Positions 18,438 to 28,348 are shown, counted from the first letter of the stretch. The stretch is DNA of 64,000 nt from Leptotrichia sp. oral taxon 847 (GCF_001553645.1 NZ_CP014231.1:1240001-1304000); one strand, 5' to 3'. Translations and numbers: made by a program. Notes: generated by a model not told the origin, from the sequence alone.

Positions 18438-18684
18438 ATTATGGACTGATGAAGGATGGAGCGATTATTTATATTGGCAGTCTCAAGATAAAAAGACTTT
18501 GAAACGAATCAATGAACTTATAAAAGATATTGAAAGAAATGGGGCATTAAATGGTATAGGTAAACCCGAAGCTTTAAAATATAGAAAAGGATTTAGTCGA
18601 AGAATTGATGAAGCGAATAGGCTTGTATACACTATTGATGAAAATGGGACTTTGTGGATAATTTCTTGTAGAGGACATTACTAA
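18430..18684 (+). CDS. yoeB: YoeB-family toxin, ribosome-dependent mRNA endonuclease
   Basis: An 84-residue protein, the exact usual length of YoeB. It keeps WSDYLYWQ, INELIKDIERN, KPEALK (catalytic Glu47), FSRRIDEANRLVY (active-site Arg) and the C-terminal His83-Tyr84. YoeB binds the ribosomal A site and cleaves mRNA. All key residues are intact, so the toxin should be active. The ATG at 18430 has AGAGG in front and overlaps the antitoxin stop; an upstream TTG at 18424 is less likely. Confidence 0.93.
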   Translation: MNKLWTDEGWSDYLYWQSQDKKTLKRINELIKDIERNGALNGIGKPEALKYRKGFSRRIDEANRLVYTIDENGTLWIISCRGHY

Positions 18685-18707
18685 AATATAGCTATAATTT
18701 TTGTGAA

Positions 18708-18746
18708 AATTGATAGGTTTCTGGAAGAGATGAAAGAAAATGGGGA
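18708..18746 (+). repeat. direct repeat, right copy (orphan rfbD 3' end)
   Basis: This is a 39-base exact copy of the end of rfbD; its codons read on to ENGEL and a stop (rfbD itself ends ENGDL). It lies 23 bases after yoeB and has no start of its own, so it is a leftover gene tail, not a gene. Confidence 0.95.
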
Positions 18747-18759
18747 ATTATAGTTTACC

Positions 18760-18802
18760 AAAAAAGGCTGTTTCAAAAAAATTTTGAAATGGTCTTTTTT
18801 CT
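18760..18802 (+). terminator. terminator downstream of the orphan rfbD tail
   Basis: An A-rich arm with GGCTGTTTCAAAA pairs with TTTTGAAATGGTC (wobble pairs included), followed by TTTTTT. It can terminate the yefM-yoeB transcript. Its resemblance to the hairpin at 18075 supports duplication of the whole rfbD tail region. The rest of the gap to 18956 holds only the promoter below. Confidence 0.75.
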
Positions 18803-18896
18803 TTTATTTTTATTGAATATTGTGATAAAAATAGAAATAAACTCATAGTAATATTAAATTGAAATTTAAAGGTAAAGATAAAATTAAAAAAAACTA

Positions 18897-18925
18897 TTCA
18901 AAAATTTTTAAAAATGGTTTATAAT
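18897..18925 (+). promoter_or_regulatory. candidate promoter for the GH16 gene
   Basis: TTCAAA at 18897-18902 and TATAAT at 18920-18925 are separated by 17 bases, and the ATG follows 31 bases later after a GGAG. The -35 is weak. Confidence 0.5.
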
Positions 18926-18956
18926 TAAATAAATAATTTGGAATGGAGATAAATAA

Positions 18957-20099
18957 ATGAAAAAGGCAAATATGTTAATTTTACTAGGATTTTTGAGTTT
19001 TGGTGTTATTGGAAGTGCAAAAACTATAAAAACTTTTGATAAAAAAAATTATGCTATTGAAATAGCTTCAAAAAAAGAAGGTTTGATTAGTGAGGCAGAA
19101 AATAAAGTTTTGGATACTACTCAAAATCAATTGGCTGTCAAGAATGTGACTGATGATGAAGGAACTGGAAGAGAAACAGAAAATCTTTTGGGAAAAAGAA
19201 GAAAAAAAGTTACTGAAAAGACACAGGCTGGAGAAAAATCTGTGAAAAAATCATTTTGGAGTAAAATTTTGAACAGAAAAAAAAGTGATAAAAATGAAAC
19301 TTGGAAACTAGTTTGGGATGATGAATTTGATTCAAATAGCTTAGATACTTCTAAATGGAGTTACTGGGGAGATAATAATGTCCCTTGGAATGCTGGAAAC
19401 TATTTGGATGAAAATGGTAATTTGGTGGACCAGTCTGGATTTAAAGTTAAACATTATTATTTAAAGGACAATGTTAAAGTAAAAGATGGTAATTTGGTGA
19501 TTGAAGTAAAAAAAGAAAATAATAAAACTGTGAATATTGACGGAAAACAGAGAAGAATATTGTATAGCTCTGGAGCAATTCATACAAAAGGGAAATTTTC
19601 TGTACAAGAAGGAAAAATAGAAATGAGAGCAGCAATGCCTAAAGGTGTGGGAACTTGGCCTGCGTTTTGGATGTGGCCTGAATGGTACAGTCAAGGAACG
19701 AATAAATTAGCGGATGGAGAAATTGATATTTTTGAAATTTATGGTTCCGATTTATCCAGAGTAACTGGGACAGCGCATGTTTTAAAGACAACAGAAAATA
19801 GATACGAAATGTTTGACAAAGATGATGAAAAAATTAAAAAGAGTGAAGATTTGACAAAATTTAACACTTATGCTGTCGAATGGGATTCAAAAGAGATAAA
19901 ATGGCTATTTAACGGAAGAGTTTATAAAAAAAGAACTATGAAGGAAATGGAGAAAAAAGCTGGAAGAAATCCGTATAATCAACCATATTTTATTATGATA
20001 AATGTGGCTCTTGAAAATCAGACTGGAAGTGATGGAGATGTGGACTTTCCTACTGAAATGAAAGTTGACTATGTAAGAGTTTATAAAAAAGTTAAATAA
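18957..20099 (+). CDS. secreted glycoside hydrolase family 16 (beta-glucanase/laminarinase-like)
   Basis: A 380-residue exported enzyme. Residues 1-21 are a signal peptide (MKKANMLILLGFLSFGVIGSA). Residues 22-115 are a charged linker rich in Lys and Glu. From about 117 a GH16 domain starts with WKLVWDDEFDSNSLDTSKW. EIDIFE at residues 255-260 is the catalytic E-x-D-x-x-E motif, and FHxxAVEWD-type (TYAVEWDSKEIKWLFNG) and DYVRVYKK end segments complete the fold. GH16 enzymes cut beta-1,3/1,4-glucans or galactans. It may act on dietary or host-associated glucans, or on the cell's own surface polymer. Confidence 0.93.
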   Translation: MKKANMLILLGFLSFGVIGSAKTIKTFDKKNYAIEIASKKEGLISEAENKVLDTTQNQLAVKNVTDDEGTGRETENLLGKRRKKVTEKTQAGEKSVKKSFWSKILNRKKSDKNETWKLVWDDEFDSNSLDTSKWSYWGDNNVPWNAGNYLDENGNLVDQSGFKVKHYYLKDNVKVKDGNLVIEVKKENNKTVNIDGKQRRILYSSGAIHTKGKFSVQEGKIEMRAAMPKGVGTWPAFWMWPEWYSQGTNKLADGEIDIFEIYGSDLSRVTGTAHVLKTTENRYEMFDKDDEKIKKSEDLTKFNTYAVEWDSKEIKWLFNGRVYKKRTMKEMEKKAGRNPYNQPYFIMINVALENQTGSDGDVDFPTEMKVDYVRVYKKVK

Positions 20100-20114
20100 A
20101 AGGAGGTTTAGGTT

Positions 20115-21083
20115 ATGGAAGTTAGAGAATTTAATAAAAGTGATGTAAAGATATTTGCAGGCTCTTCGGCGAAAAAATTAGCTAAAAAAATAGCGGATTA
20201 TGTGAGGTTGCCGCTTTCAGAAAATCAGTTTCAAAAATTTGCGGACGGGGAGATATTTACAAAATCTCTTGAAAGTGTCAGAGGAAGTAAGGTTTTTGTC
20301 GTACAGTCAACAGCAAGAAAAGTAAATGAAAATTTGATGGAACTTTTGATTTTTATCGATGCGCTAAAAAGAGCTTCCGCTAAAGAAATCATAGCAATTA
20401 TTCCGTATTTTGGGTATGCAAGACAGGATAGAACAATAAATCCACATGATCCAATTACTGCAAAATTAATTGCAAATTTGCTGTGTGCGGCAGGTGCAAC
20501 AAGAATTGTAACAATGGAATTCCATACGAGGCAGGCACAGGGATTCTTTGACATTCCAGTGGATCATATGGAACCGCTTCCAATTTTGGCAAAATATTTT
20601 GAAAAAAGAGGATTTTCTCGAAATGAAGACATCGTAGTAGTGGCGCCAGACATAGGTTCACTAAAAAGAGCAAGAGGTTTTGCTAAATGGCTTGAAGTGC
20701 CACTTGCAATTGTGGAAAAAAGAAAAACTGAAAATGGAGAATTTGAAGTTAAAAATTTAATTGGAGATGTGAGAGGAAAAAAAGTTATTTTGGTTGATGA
20801 TATGATTAATACAGGAAAAACAATTTGTAACGCTGCAAATGCATTAGTCAAAAATGGTGCGACAGAAGTTTATTGTTGTGCAACTCATGCGGTATTTTCA
20901 GATAATGCGGTAGAAAGATTAAAAAATTCCATAATTAAAGAAGTTGTTGTAACGGATACAATCGAGTTAAAAGAAGATGAGTGTTTTGAAAAACTTATTG
21001 TTTTATCAACTGACAAAATTTTTGGAGAGGCAATAAAAAGAATAGTTGTTTGTAAAGAAATGAGTAATTTATTTGTAAAATAA
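20115..21083 (+). CDS. prs: ribose-phosphate pyrophosphokinase
   Basis: A 322-residue PRPP synthase (ribose 5-phosphate + ATP to PRPP + AMP), feeding nucleotide, His and Trp synthesis. IFAGSSAKKLAKKIADYV, KFADGEIF, YFGYARQDR, ITAKLIANLL, MEFHTRQAQGFFDIP (active-site His) and VLVDDMINTGKT (PRPP loop) are in order. The loop reads INTGKT where most bacterial enzymes have IDTGGT, and the segment after RQDR lacks the usual basic residues (TINPHD). This may mark a divergent subclass. AAGGAGG precedes the ATG, 15 bases after the GH16 stop. Confidence 0.93.
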   Translation: MEVREFNKSDVKIFAGSSAKKLAKKIADYVRLPLSENQFQKFADGEIFTKSLESVRGSKVFVVQSTARKVNENLMELLIFIDALKRASAKEIIAIIPYFGYARQDRTINPHDPITAKLIANLLCAAGATRIVTMEFHTRQAQGFFDIPVDHMEPLPILAKYFEKRGFSRNEDIVVVAPDIGSLKRARGFAKWLEVPLAIVEKRKTENGEFEVKNLIGDVRGKKVILVDDMINTGKTICNAANALVKNGATEVYCCATHAVFSDNAVERLKNSIIKEVVVTDTIELKEDECFEKLIVLSTDKIFGEAIKRIVVCKEMSNLFVK

Positions 21084-21092
21084 GGAGGGGAA

Positions 21093-21704
21093 ATGAGCCA
21101 TTATTTTTCTGAAAAGCAAGATGTGAAATCGGCAAAAAAAGTAATAAATTATAAAATTAAAGATGAAAAATTTGAATTTTTGACTGATAATGGAGTTTTC
21201 TCAAAGACAAAAGTAGATTTTGGGACAGATGCGATGCTAAGAGTTTTTTTAGATGAAAATAAAAAATTGGGAAATATTCAAATTTTGGATATTGGCTGTG
21301 GATATGGAGTCGTTTCAGCTGTTTTAAAAAGATTTTTTGAAAAAGTAAAAATTTTGTCGACAGATGTCAATGAAAGAGCGCTAGAATTGACAAAAGAAAA
21401 TATAAAAAAAAATAATGGAAAAGATGATTTTGAAGTTAGAAAGTCTTTTGTGTTTGAGAATATTTCTGAAAATTTTGATATAATTTTATCCAATCCGCCA
21501 ATTAGAGCAGGAAAGCAAGTAATTTTTCAAATTTATGAAGAAAGTTTTTCTCATTTAAACAAAGATGGAAAATTTTATTGCGTGATTCAAACTAAGCACG
21601 GAGCAAAAAGTACGCAAAAAGAATTACATAAACTTTTTGGAAATTGCACTACACTTGCGATTGAATCAGGTTATCGAATTTTTAAATGTGTTAATAAAAA
21701 ATAA
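21093..21704 (+). CDS. RsmC-like class I SAM methyltransferase
   Basis: A 203-residue methyltransferase. ILDIGCGYGVVSAVL is the SAM loop, LSTDVNERALELTKEN motif II, and LSNPPIRAGK the NPP-type catalytic motif. The IRAGK continuation is typical of the RsmC/RlmG family that methylates guanine N2 in rRNA (G1207 of 16S rRNA for RsmC). The N-terminal half of RsmC is absent, as in many short homologues. It is 9 bases after prs, so the two are co-transcribed. Confidence 0.88.
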   Translation: MSHYFSEKQDVKSAKKVINYKIKDEKFEFLTDNGVFSKTKVDFGTDAMLRVFLDENKKLGNIQILDIGCGYGVVSAVLKRFFEKVKILSTDVNERALELTKENIKKNNGKDDFEVRKSFVFENISENFDIILSNPPIRAGKQVIFQIYEESFSHLNKDGKFYCVIQTKHGAKSTQKELHKLFGNCTTLAIESGYRIFKCVNKK

Positions 21705-21724
21705 AATTTTGGGAGGAAATGATG

Positions 21725-22429
21725 ATGATAAAAGAAATATTGTATTTAGTAATGATGGGATTGATAGCGACAACATCGTTAAATGCGGCTGGGAAAACTA
21801 ATGGATTGGTTTGTATTGATCCAGGACATCAATTGAAAGGAAATTCAGGACTTGAGCCTGTGGCGCCAGGTTCGAAAGTTAGAAAAGTAAAGGTTTCGTC
21901 TGGAACAAGAGGAGTTGCAACTAAAAAAAATGAATATGAATTGACGCTTGAAGTTGGATTAAAATTAAGAGATGCGCTAAAAGCAAAGGGATACCCTGTT
22001 TATATGATAAGAGAAACACATGACGTGAATATAAGTAACAAAGAAAGAGCGGAAAAAGCAAACAGCATGGGATGTGAAGCCTATATCAGAATACATGCCG
22101 ATGGAATAAATAATTCGAGTACAAACGGAGTATCGGTATTGACTGCTTCAGCTAAAAATCCATATACAAAAGATGTTCAGCGTCCGAGTGAAAAATTGTC
22201 AAGAGATATTTTATCTGAATATGTAAAATCGACAGGTGCTAAAAACAGAGGAATTTCATACAGAGATGACCTAACAGGGACAAACTGGTCAAAAGTTCCA
22301 ACTACATTAATAGAATTAGGATTTATGTCAAATCCTACAGAAGATAGAAAAATGGCAACACAAGAATATCAAAATAAAATGGTAACAGGAATTGTAAATG
22401 GGATAAAAAAATATTTTAGGGAAAAGTAG
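21725..22429 (+). CDS. exported N-acetylmuramoyl-L-alanine amidase (Amidase_3)
   Basis: About 234 residues with a signal peptide ending near LNAAG. The catalytic domain has VCIDPGHQ, NEYELTLEVG, YIRIHADG and TLIELGFMSNPTED, supplying the two His and Glu zinc ligands and the catalytic Glu. It cleaves the amide bond between muramic acid and the stem peptide during cell division or remodelling. Three ATGs occur in tandem (21719, 21722, 21725). The third is at the best spacing from GGGAGG and is chosen; only two residues are in doubt. Confidence 0.92.
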   Translation: MIKEILYLVMMGLIATTSLNAAGKTNGLVCIDPGHQLKGNSGLEPVAPGSKVRKVKVSSGTRGVATKKNEYELTLEVGLKLRDALKAKGYPVYMIRETHDVNISNKERAEKANSMGCEAYIRIHADGINNSSTNGVSVLTASAKNPYTKDVQRPSEKLSRDILSEYVKSTGAKNRGISYRDDLTGTNWSKVPTTLIELGFMSNPTEDRKMATQEYQNKMVTGIVNGIKKYFREK

Positions 22430-22557
22430 ATAGATTTATTTAATAATTTAAAATTTTTATCAAAAAGAAAAATTTAGGGAGTGATGTAAAAAATAATTTA
22501 AAATTATTTTTAGTTTGAAAATTGGAAATGTTAAATTAAAAAACTATGTCGTTACCC

Positions 22558-22586
22558 TTGACAAAAGGACTTTTTTAGTATAAAAT
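22558..22586 (+). promoter_or_regulatory. strong promoter of the ribosomal-protein cluster
   Basis: TTGACA at 22558-22563 and TAAAAT at 22581-22586 are spaced by 17 bases, close to the sigma-70 consensus. It lies 301 bases before rpsL and so produces a long untranslated leader. Between 22430 and 22557 I see nothing else recognisable. Confidence 0.8.
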
Positions 22587-22600
22587 GTCTTTTGTGAAAT

Positions 22601-22794
22601 GTTGCAAAATAAAATTGCAACATATTTTCAGGACCGAGCATCCGGTGTGCCTGATATTAAAATATCAGGAATTGCTTTACGTTATAACTCATAAACTAAA
22701 TCAATAAAAGTATATTAAAATATTTTTATAGAGTCAATTTAGAAGTAAGTTGTTACATCTAAAATAGATGTACATCTATGTTTTTTTAAACATA
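22601..22794 (+). promoter_or_regulatory. structured leader RNA upstream of rpsL
   Basis: The leader holds five inverted repeats: GTTGCAA/TTGCAAC (22601-22621); CAGG-ACCG/CGGT-CCTG with a GTG bulge (22629-22653); CCTGATAT/ATATCAGG (22650-22669); ACATCT/AGATGT (22755-22771); TATGTTT/AAACATA (22777-22794). The second and third share CCTG at 22650-22653, so they exclude each other. The segment 22629-22650 is far richer in G+C than its surroundings. This looks like a regulatory leader, for example a ribosomal-protein binding site or attenuator. I do not recognise it as a named RNA family. Confidence 0.6.
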
Positions 22795-22886
22795 AACTGA
22801 AGAAATGAGCTTTATTTTAAAAAAGTTTTAGTTTTGAAAATAACGACAGATATATATAAATTAAGAAATTTGAGAGGAGGAAAAAG

Positions 22887-23267
22887 ATGCCTACTATTAA
22901 TCAATTAGTAAGATTTGGTAGAAGTACAACTGAAAAAAAGAAAAAATCACCTGCATTAAAAGGTAATCCACAAAAAAGAGGGGTTTGTGTAAGAGTATAT
23001 ACAACTACGCCTAAAAAACCGAATTCAGCGTTAAGAAAAGTAGCGAGGGTTAAATTAGTAAATGGAATTGAAGTTACTGCTTATATTCCAGGGATAGGAC
23101 ACAACTTACAGGAACACAGTATCGTTCTTTTAAGAGGAGGAAGAACAAAAGATTTGCCAGGGGTTAGATATAAAATAATTAGAGGAGCATTGGATACGGC
23201 AGGAGTTGTAAACAGAAAACAAGGTAGATCAAGATACGGTGCAAAAAAACCGGCAGCAGCTAAATAA
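22887..23267 (+). CDS. rpsL: 30S ribosomal protein S12
   Basis: A 126-residue decoding-centre protein. It starts [12 protein letters not shown] and has [16 protein letters not shown] and [13 protein letters not shown]. Both classical streptomycin-resistance lysines are wild type in these segments. AGAGGAGG lies just before the ATG. It is the first gene of the cluster and stands behind the long leader. Confidence 0.98.
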   Translation: MPTINQLVRFGRSTTEKKKKSPALKGNPQKRGVCVRVYTTTPKKPNSALRKVARVKLVNGIEVTAYIPGIGHNLQEHSIVLLRGGRTKDLPGVRYKIIRGALDTAGVVNRKQGRSRYGAKKPAAAK

Positions 23268-23288
23268 TTAAAATTTTTGAAAAAGTAA

Positions 23289-23770
<482 letters not shown>

Positions 23771-23885
23771 TTTTCGTATAAAAAAATCTCTTGATATAGC
23801 AGATTTAAGAGAAGTTTTAAAAATTTTTGTAAAAAAATTTTTATTTGGTCAAAAGACTGTTAATAGATTAAGGAGGAAAACTTAA

Positions 23886-25970
23886 ATGGCAAGAAAAGTT
23901 GCTTTGAAAGATACTAGAAACATTGGTATTATGGCTCATATTGATGCCGGAAAAACAACTACTACTGAAAGAATTTTATTCTATACAGGGGTTAACCATA
24001 AAATCGGAGAGGTTCACGAAGGAGCCGCTACAATGGATTATATGGAACAAGAACAAGAAAGAGGAATCACAATTACATCAGCAGCAACAACTGCATTTTG
24101 GAATAAACACAGAATCAATATAATAGATACACCAGGACACGTTGACTTTACTGTGGAAGTAGAAAGATCTTTAAGAGTATTAGACGGTTCTGTTGCTGTG
24201 TTTTCAGCAGTCGATGGGGTGCAACCACAGTCTGAAACTGTTTGGAGACAAGCGGATAAATATAATGTACCAAGAATGGCATTTTTAAATAAAATGGACA
24301 GAGTTGGTGCGGACTTTGATATGTGTGTAAATGATATCAAAGAAAAATTAGGTGGAAATGGAGTGCCTATTCAATTACCAATCGGTGCTGAAGATGATTT
24401 TGAAGGAATTATTGACTTGGTATCTATGAAAGAGTATTTATTCAAAGATGAAACTATGGGTGCTGATTATGATATAACAGATATCAGAGCAGAATTGGCG
24501 CAAAAAGCTGAGGAAGCTAGAGAACATATGATTGAGTCTATAGTTGAAACTGATGATGAATTAATGGAAAAATACTTTGGCGGAGAAGAAATTACAGAAG
24601 AAGAAATCAAAAAAGCATTAAGAACTGCTACAATTGCAGGAACAGTTGTACCGGTATTATGTGGAACAGCGTTTAAAAACAAAGGAATTCAGCCATTACT
24701 TGATGCAATAGTTGCTTATATGCCATCACCTGTTGACATTAACGAAGGAAAAGTCAAAGGAACAGATCCTAAAACTGAAGAACCAATGGAAAGAGAAATT
24801 AGTGATGACGCTCCATTTGCAGCTCTGGCATTTAAAATCATCACAGATCCATTTGTTGGAAGATTGTCATTCTTTAGGGTTTACTCAGGAGTGTTAGAAA
24901 AAGGTTCTTATGTATTAAACTCAACTAAAGGTAAAAAAGAAAGAATGGGAAGATTGCTTCAAATGCACGCTAACAAGAGAGAAGAACTTGATGTAGTTTA
25001 CTCTGGAGATATAGCTGCAGCGGTTGGATTGAAGGATACTACAACAGGAGATACATTGTGTGCTGAAAATGCTCCAATTATCCTAGAAAAAATGGAATTT
25101 CCAGATACAGTTATTCAAATAGCTGTTGAACCAAAAACAAAAGCTGACCAAGAAAAAATGGGAACAGCACTTTCAAAACTTGCTGAAGAAGATCCAACAT
25201 TTAAAGTTACAACTAACCAAGAAACTGGTCAAACATTGATTTCAGGAATGGGAGAATTACATTTGGAAATCATCGTGGATAGAATGAAACGTGAATTTAA
25301 AGTTGAAGCAAATGTAGGTAAACCACAAGTTGCATACAGAGAAACAATCAATGGTGTAGCAGATGTTGAAGAAAAATATGCTAAACAATCAGGTGGACGT
25401 GGACAATACGGACATGTTAAGATGAAAGTTGAAGCAAATCCAGACAAAGGTTATGAATTTATTAACCAGATTACAGGAGGAGCTATTCCAAGAGAATATA
25501 TTCCAGCTGTAGATAAAGGTATTCAGGAAGCACTAGAAGCGGGAGTAGTTGCTGGATACCCAGTTCAAGATGTAAAAGTTACATTATATGACGGATCTTA
25601 CCATGAAGTCGATTCATCAGAAATGGCATTTAAAATTGCAGGATCAATGGCAATCAAAAAAGCTTTAAGAACTGCAAACCCAGTATTATTGGAACCAATT
25701 TTCAAAGTGGAAGTTACAACACCAGAAGAATATATGGGAGATGTTATAGGGGATTTAAATGCAAGACGTGGACAAGTTTCAGGAATGACTGACAGAAATA
25801 ATGCAAAAATCATTGATGCACAAGTACCACTAGCTCAAATGTTTGGATATGCAACTGACTTAAGATCGAAAACTCAAGGAAGAGCATCATATTCAATGGA
25901 ATTTGAAAAATATGTAGAAGTACCTAAAAATATTGCACAACAAGTAATTGATGAAAGACAAGGAAAGTAA
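23886..25970 (+). CDS. fusA: elongation factor G
   Basis: A 694-residue translocase GTPase. It has [13 protein letters not shown] (G1), RGITITSA (G2), DTPGHVD (G3), NKMDR (G4), then domains II-V with [12 protein letters not shown] in domain IV and a normal C-terminus. Length and motifs are standard. It lies 115 bases after rpsG; that gap is A/T-rich with a weak hairpin (CTCTT/AAGAG) and AAGGAGG before the start. Confidence 0.98.
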   Translation: MARKVALKDTRNIGIMAHIDAGKTTTTERILFYTGVNHKIGEVHEGAATMDYMEQEQERGITITSAATTAFWNKHRINIIDTPGHVDFTVEVERSLRVLDGSVAVFSAVDGVQPQSETVWRQADKYNVPRMAFLNKMDRVGADFDMCVNDIKEKLGGNGVPIQLPIGAEDDFEGIIDLVSMKEYLFKDETMGADYDITDIRAELAQKAEEAREHMIESIVETDDELMEKYFGGEEITEEEIKKALRTATIAGTVVPVLCGTAFKNKGIQPLLDAIVAYMPSPVDINEGKVKGTDPKTEEPMEREISDDAPFAALAFKIITDPFVGRLSFFRVYSGVLEKGSYVLNSTKGKKERMGRLLQMHANKREELDVVYSGDIAAAVGLKDTTTGDTLCAENAPIILEKMEFPDTVIQIAVEPKTKADQEKMGTALSKLAEEDPTFKVTTNQETGQTLISGMGELHLEIIVDRMKREFKVEANVGKPQVAYRETINGVADVEEKYAKQSGGRGQYGHVKMKVEANPDKGYEFINQITGGAIPREYIPAVDKGIQEALEAGVVAGYPVQDVKVTLYDGSYHEVDSSEMAFKIAGSMAIKKALRTANPVLLEPIFKVEVTTPEEYMGDVIGDLNARRGQVSGMTDRNNAKIIDAQVPLAQMFGYATDLRSKTQGRASYSMEFEKYVEVPKNIAQQVIDERQGK

Positions 25971-26022
25971 ATAAAATAAAAATTTAAGATAAAAAAATAA
26001 AATATGGAGGAAAAAGAGAAAT

Positions 26023-27207
26023 ATGGCAAAAGCTAAATTTGACAGAAGTAAACCACACGTAAACATAGGAACAATTGGTCACGTAGACCACGGAAAAACT
26101 ACTTTGACAGCAGCAATTTCAAAAGTGTTGTCTGATAAAGGGCTTGCAGAAAAAGTTGATTTTGAAAATATCGACCAAGCTCCTGAAGAAAGAGAAAGAG
26201 GAATCACAATTAACACAGCTCATATTGAGTATGAAACAGCAAAAAGACACTACGCACACGTAGACTGTCCAGGACATGCGGATTATGTAAAAAATATGAT
26301 TACAGGAGCAGCTCAGATGGATGGAGCAATCCTAGTAGTATCAGCAGCTGATGGACCAATGCCTCAAACAAGAGAACATATCCTACTAGCAAGACAGGTT
26401 GGAGTACCTTATATTGTAGTATTCTTAAACAAAGTTGATATGGTAGACGACGAAGAATTACTAGAATTGGTAGAAATGGAAGTAAGAGAATTATTAAATG
26501 AATACGGATTCCCAGGAGATGATGTACCAATAATAGCTGGATCAGCATTAGGAGCATTAAATGGGGAAGCAAAATGGGTAGAAAAAATAATGGAATTAAT
26601 GGATGCGGTAGATACATATATTCCGACACCAGAAAGACCAATTGACCAACCATTCCTTATGCCGATTGAAGATGTGTTCACAATTACAGGAAGAGGAACA
26701 GTAGTAACAGGAAGAGTAGAAAGAGGAGTAGTAAAAGTTGGGGAAGAAGTGGAAATAGTAGGAATCAAACCGACTTCAAAAACTACAGTAACAGGAGTGG
26801 AAATGTTCAGAAAGTTATTGGATTCAGGACAAGCTGGAGATAATATAGGAGCATTGCTAAGAGGGACTAAGAAAGAAGAAGTTGAAAGAGGACAAGTGTT
26901 AGCAAAACCAGGAACAATCACACCACATACAGGATTCAAATCAGAAGTATACGTACTTACAAAAGATGAAGGTGGAAGACATACACCATTCTTTACAGGA
27001 TACAAACCACAATTTTATTTCAGAACGACTGACATTACAGGAGAAGTAAAACTACCAGAAGGAGTAGAAATGGTAATGCCAGGAGATAACATTGAAATGA
27101 CAGTGGAATTAATTCACCCAATTGCGATGGAAGAAGGATTGAGATTTGCGATAAGAGAAGGTGGAAGAACAGTAGCTTCAGGAGTAGTTGCAACTATTAC
27201 TAAATAA
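26023..27207 (+). CDS. tuf: elongation factor Tu
   Basis: A 394-residue GTPase that delivers aminoacyl-tRNA. [14 protein letters not shown] (G1), [12 protein letters not shown] (G2), DCPGHADY (G3) and NKVDMVDD (G4) are present, followed by complete domains II and III ending VVATITK. TGGAGG precedes the ATG. Synonymous codon choice is strongly biased, as expected for a highly expressed gene. Confidence 0.98.
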   Translation: MAKAKFDRSKPHVNIGTIGHVDHGKTTLTAAISKVLSDKGLAEKVDFENIDQAPEERERGITINTAHIEYETAKRHYAHVDCPGHADYVKNMITGAAQMDGAILVVSAADGPMPQTREHILLARQVGVPYIVVFLNKVDMVDDEELLELVEMEVRELLNEYGFPGDDVPIIAGSALGALNGEAKWVEKIMELMDAVDTYIPTPERPIDQPFLMPIEDVFTITGRGTVVTGRVERGVVKVGEEVEIVGIKPTSKTTVTGVEMFRKLLDSGQAGDNIGALLRGTKKEEVERGQVLAKPGTITPHTGFKSEVYVLTKDEGGRHTPFFTGYKPQFYFRTTDITGEVKLPEGVEMVMPGDNIEMTVELIHPIAMEEGLRFAIREGGRTVASGVVATITK

Positions 27208-27223
27208 CTGATTTACTAAGATA

Positions 27224-27270
27224 AAATTTCAAAGGTCTGAGGAAAATATTTTCTCATTCCTCTGAAATTT
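27224..27270 (+). promoter_or_regulatory. nested hairpin between tuf and rpsJ
   Basis: AAATTTCA (27224-27231) pairs with TGAAATTT (27263-27270), and inside it TGAGG-AAAATA/TATTTT-CTCA forms a second stem. No U-run follows, so it is not a simple terminator. It lies 17 bases after tuf, where the S10 genes begin, so it may be a processing or regulatory site. Confidence 0.5.
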
Positions 27271-27334
27271 GATAACAAAAAGATTTTGTAACTTTGAAAG
27301 AAAAGTACTTTATAAAATAATAGGAGGAAAAAAA

Positions 27335-27640
27335 TTGGATAAATTAAGAATATATCTTCAATCTTACGATCATAAATTGTTAGACCAATCTGCTAAAAAA
27401 ATTGCAGAAGTAGCTAAAAAGAATGGTTCACAGCTAGCAGGACCACTTCCATTACCTACAAAAATCAAAAAATATACAGTTTTAAGATCTGTTCATGTGA
27501 ACAAAGATTCAAGAGAACAATTTGAAATGAGAATACATAGAAGATTTGTAGAAATTAAAAATTCTAATCAACAAATCGTCAATGCATTGGCATCATTAAA
27601 CTTACCATCAGGTGTGGGAGTTGAAATTAAGCAATCGTAA
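27335..27640 (+). CDS. rpsJ: 30S ribosomal protein S10
   Basis: A 101-residue protein: (M)DKLRIYLQSYDHKLLDQSAKKI and RSVHVNKDSREQFEMRIHRR are diagnostic. The TTG at 27335 is chosen because TAGGAGG lies just before it and the product then has the normal S10 length. An upstream start at 27269 would add a non-homologous 22-residue leader. Confidence 0.96.
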   Translation: MDKLRIYLQSYDHKLLDQSAKKIAEVAKKNGSQLAGPLPLPTKIKKYTVLRSVHVNKDSREQFEMRIHRRFVEIKNSNQQIVNALASLNLPSGVGVEIKQS

Positions 27641-27695
27641 GCTTAGTACAAGTTGGGGTGAACTCAACCAATATATTAAGGAGGAAAAGTAAAAA

Positions 27696-28322
27696 ATGAT
27701 ATTAGGAAAAAAAGTTGGAATGACTCAAATTTTTGAAAACGAACAATTAATTCCAGTTACAGTAATTGAAGCTGGAACAAACTTTGTAACACAAATCAAG
27801 ACAGTTGAAAAAGAAGGATATAACGCTATAACTTTAGCATATGGAGATAAAAAAGAAAAAAATACAACTAAACCAGAATTAGGAATTTTTAAAAAAGCTG
27901 GAATTACTCCAAAAAGATTCTTAAGAGAATTTAAAGTTGAAAATCCACAAGAATTTTCATTGGGACAAGAAATTAAATTGGATGTTTTAGATGGAATTGA
28001 CTTTATAGACATTACAGGAACTTCAAAAGGTAAAGGGACTGCTGGTGTTATGAAAAGACATAACTTTGGAGGAAACAGAGCGTCTCACGGGGTTTCAAGA
28101 AATCACAGACTTGGAGGTTCAAATGCCGGAGGTGCTGCTTCAAACAGTAATGTGCCTAAAGGTAAAAAAATGGCTGGAAGATTAGGAGCTGAAAAAGTTA
28201 CAGTTCAAAACTTAAAAGTTGTTAAATTTGATGTAGAAAATAGTCTTTTATTAGTAAAAGGTGCGGTTCCAGGACCTAAAAATGGACTTTTAATAATAAA
28301 AAAAGCAGTAAAAAAATATTAA
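27696..28322 (+). CDS. rplC: 50S ribosomal protein L3
   Basis: A 208-residue protein starting MILGKKVGMTQIF. The central loop SKGKGTAGVMKRHNFGGNRASHGVSRNHR reaches toward the peptidyl-transferase centre, and GAVPGPKNGLL is near the end. Length and motifs are normal. AAGGAGG precedes the ATG. Confidence 0.98.
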   Translation: MILGKKVGMTQIFENEQLIPVTVIEAGTNFVTQIKTVEKEGYNAITLAYGDKKEKNTTKPELGIFKKAGITPKRFLREFKVENPQEFSLGQEIKLDVLDGIDFIDITGTSKGKGTAGVMKRHNFGGNRASHGVSRNHRLGGSNAGGAASNSNVPKGKKMAGRLGAEKVTVQNLKVVKFDVENSLLLVKGAVPGPKNGLLIIKKAVKKY

Positions 28323-28348
28323 TCAAGTAGGAAAGAGAGGAGGATAAA

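Noticed and set aside
26409-27005. 198-codon open frame antisense to tuf
   Set aside because: It is a shadow of the strongly biased codon use of tuf; composition is Ser/Thr/Pro-rich and low in charge, typical of antisense frames.
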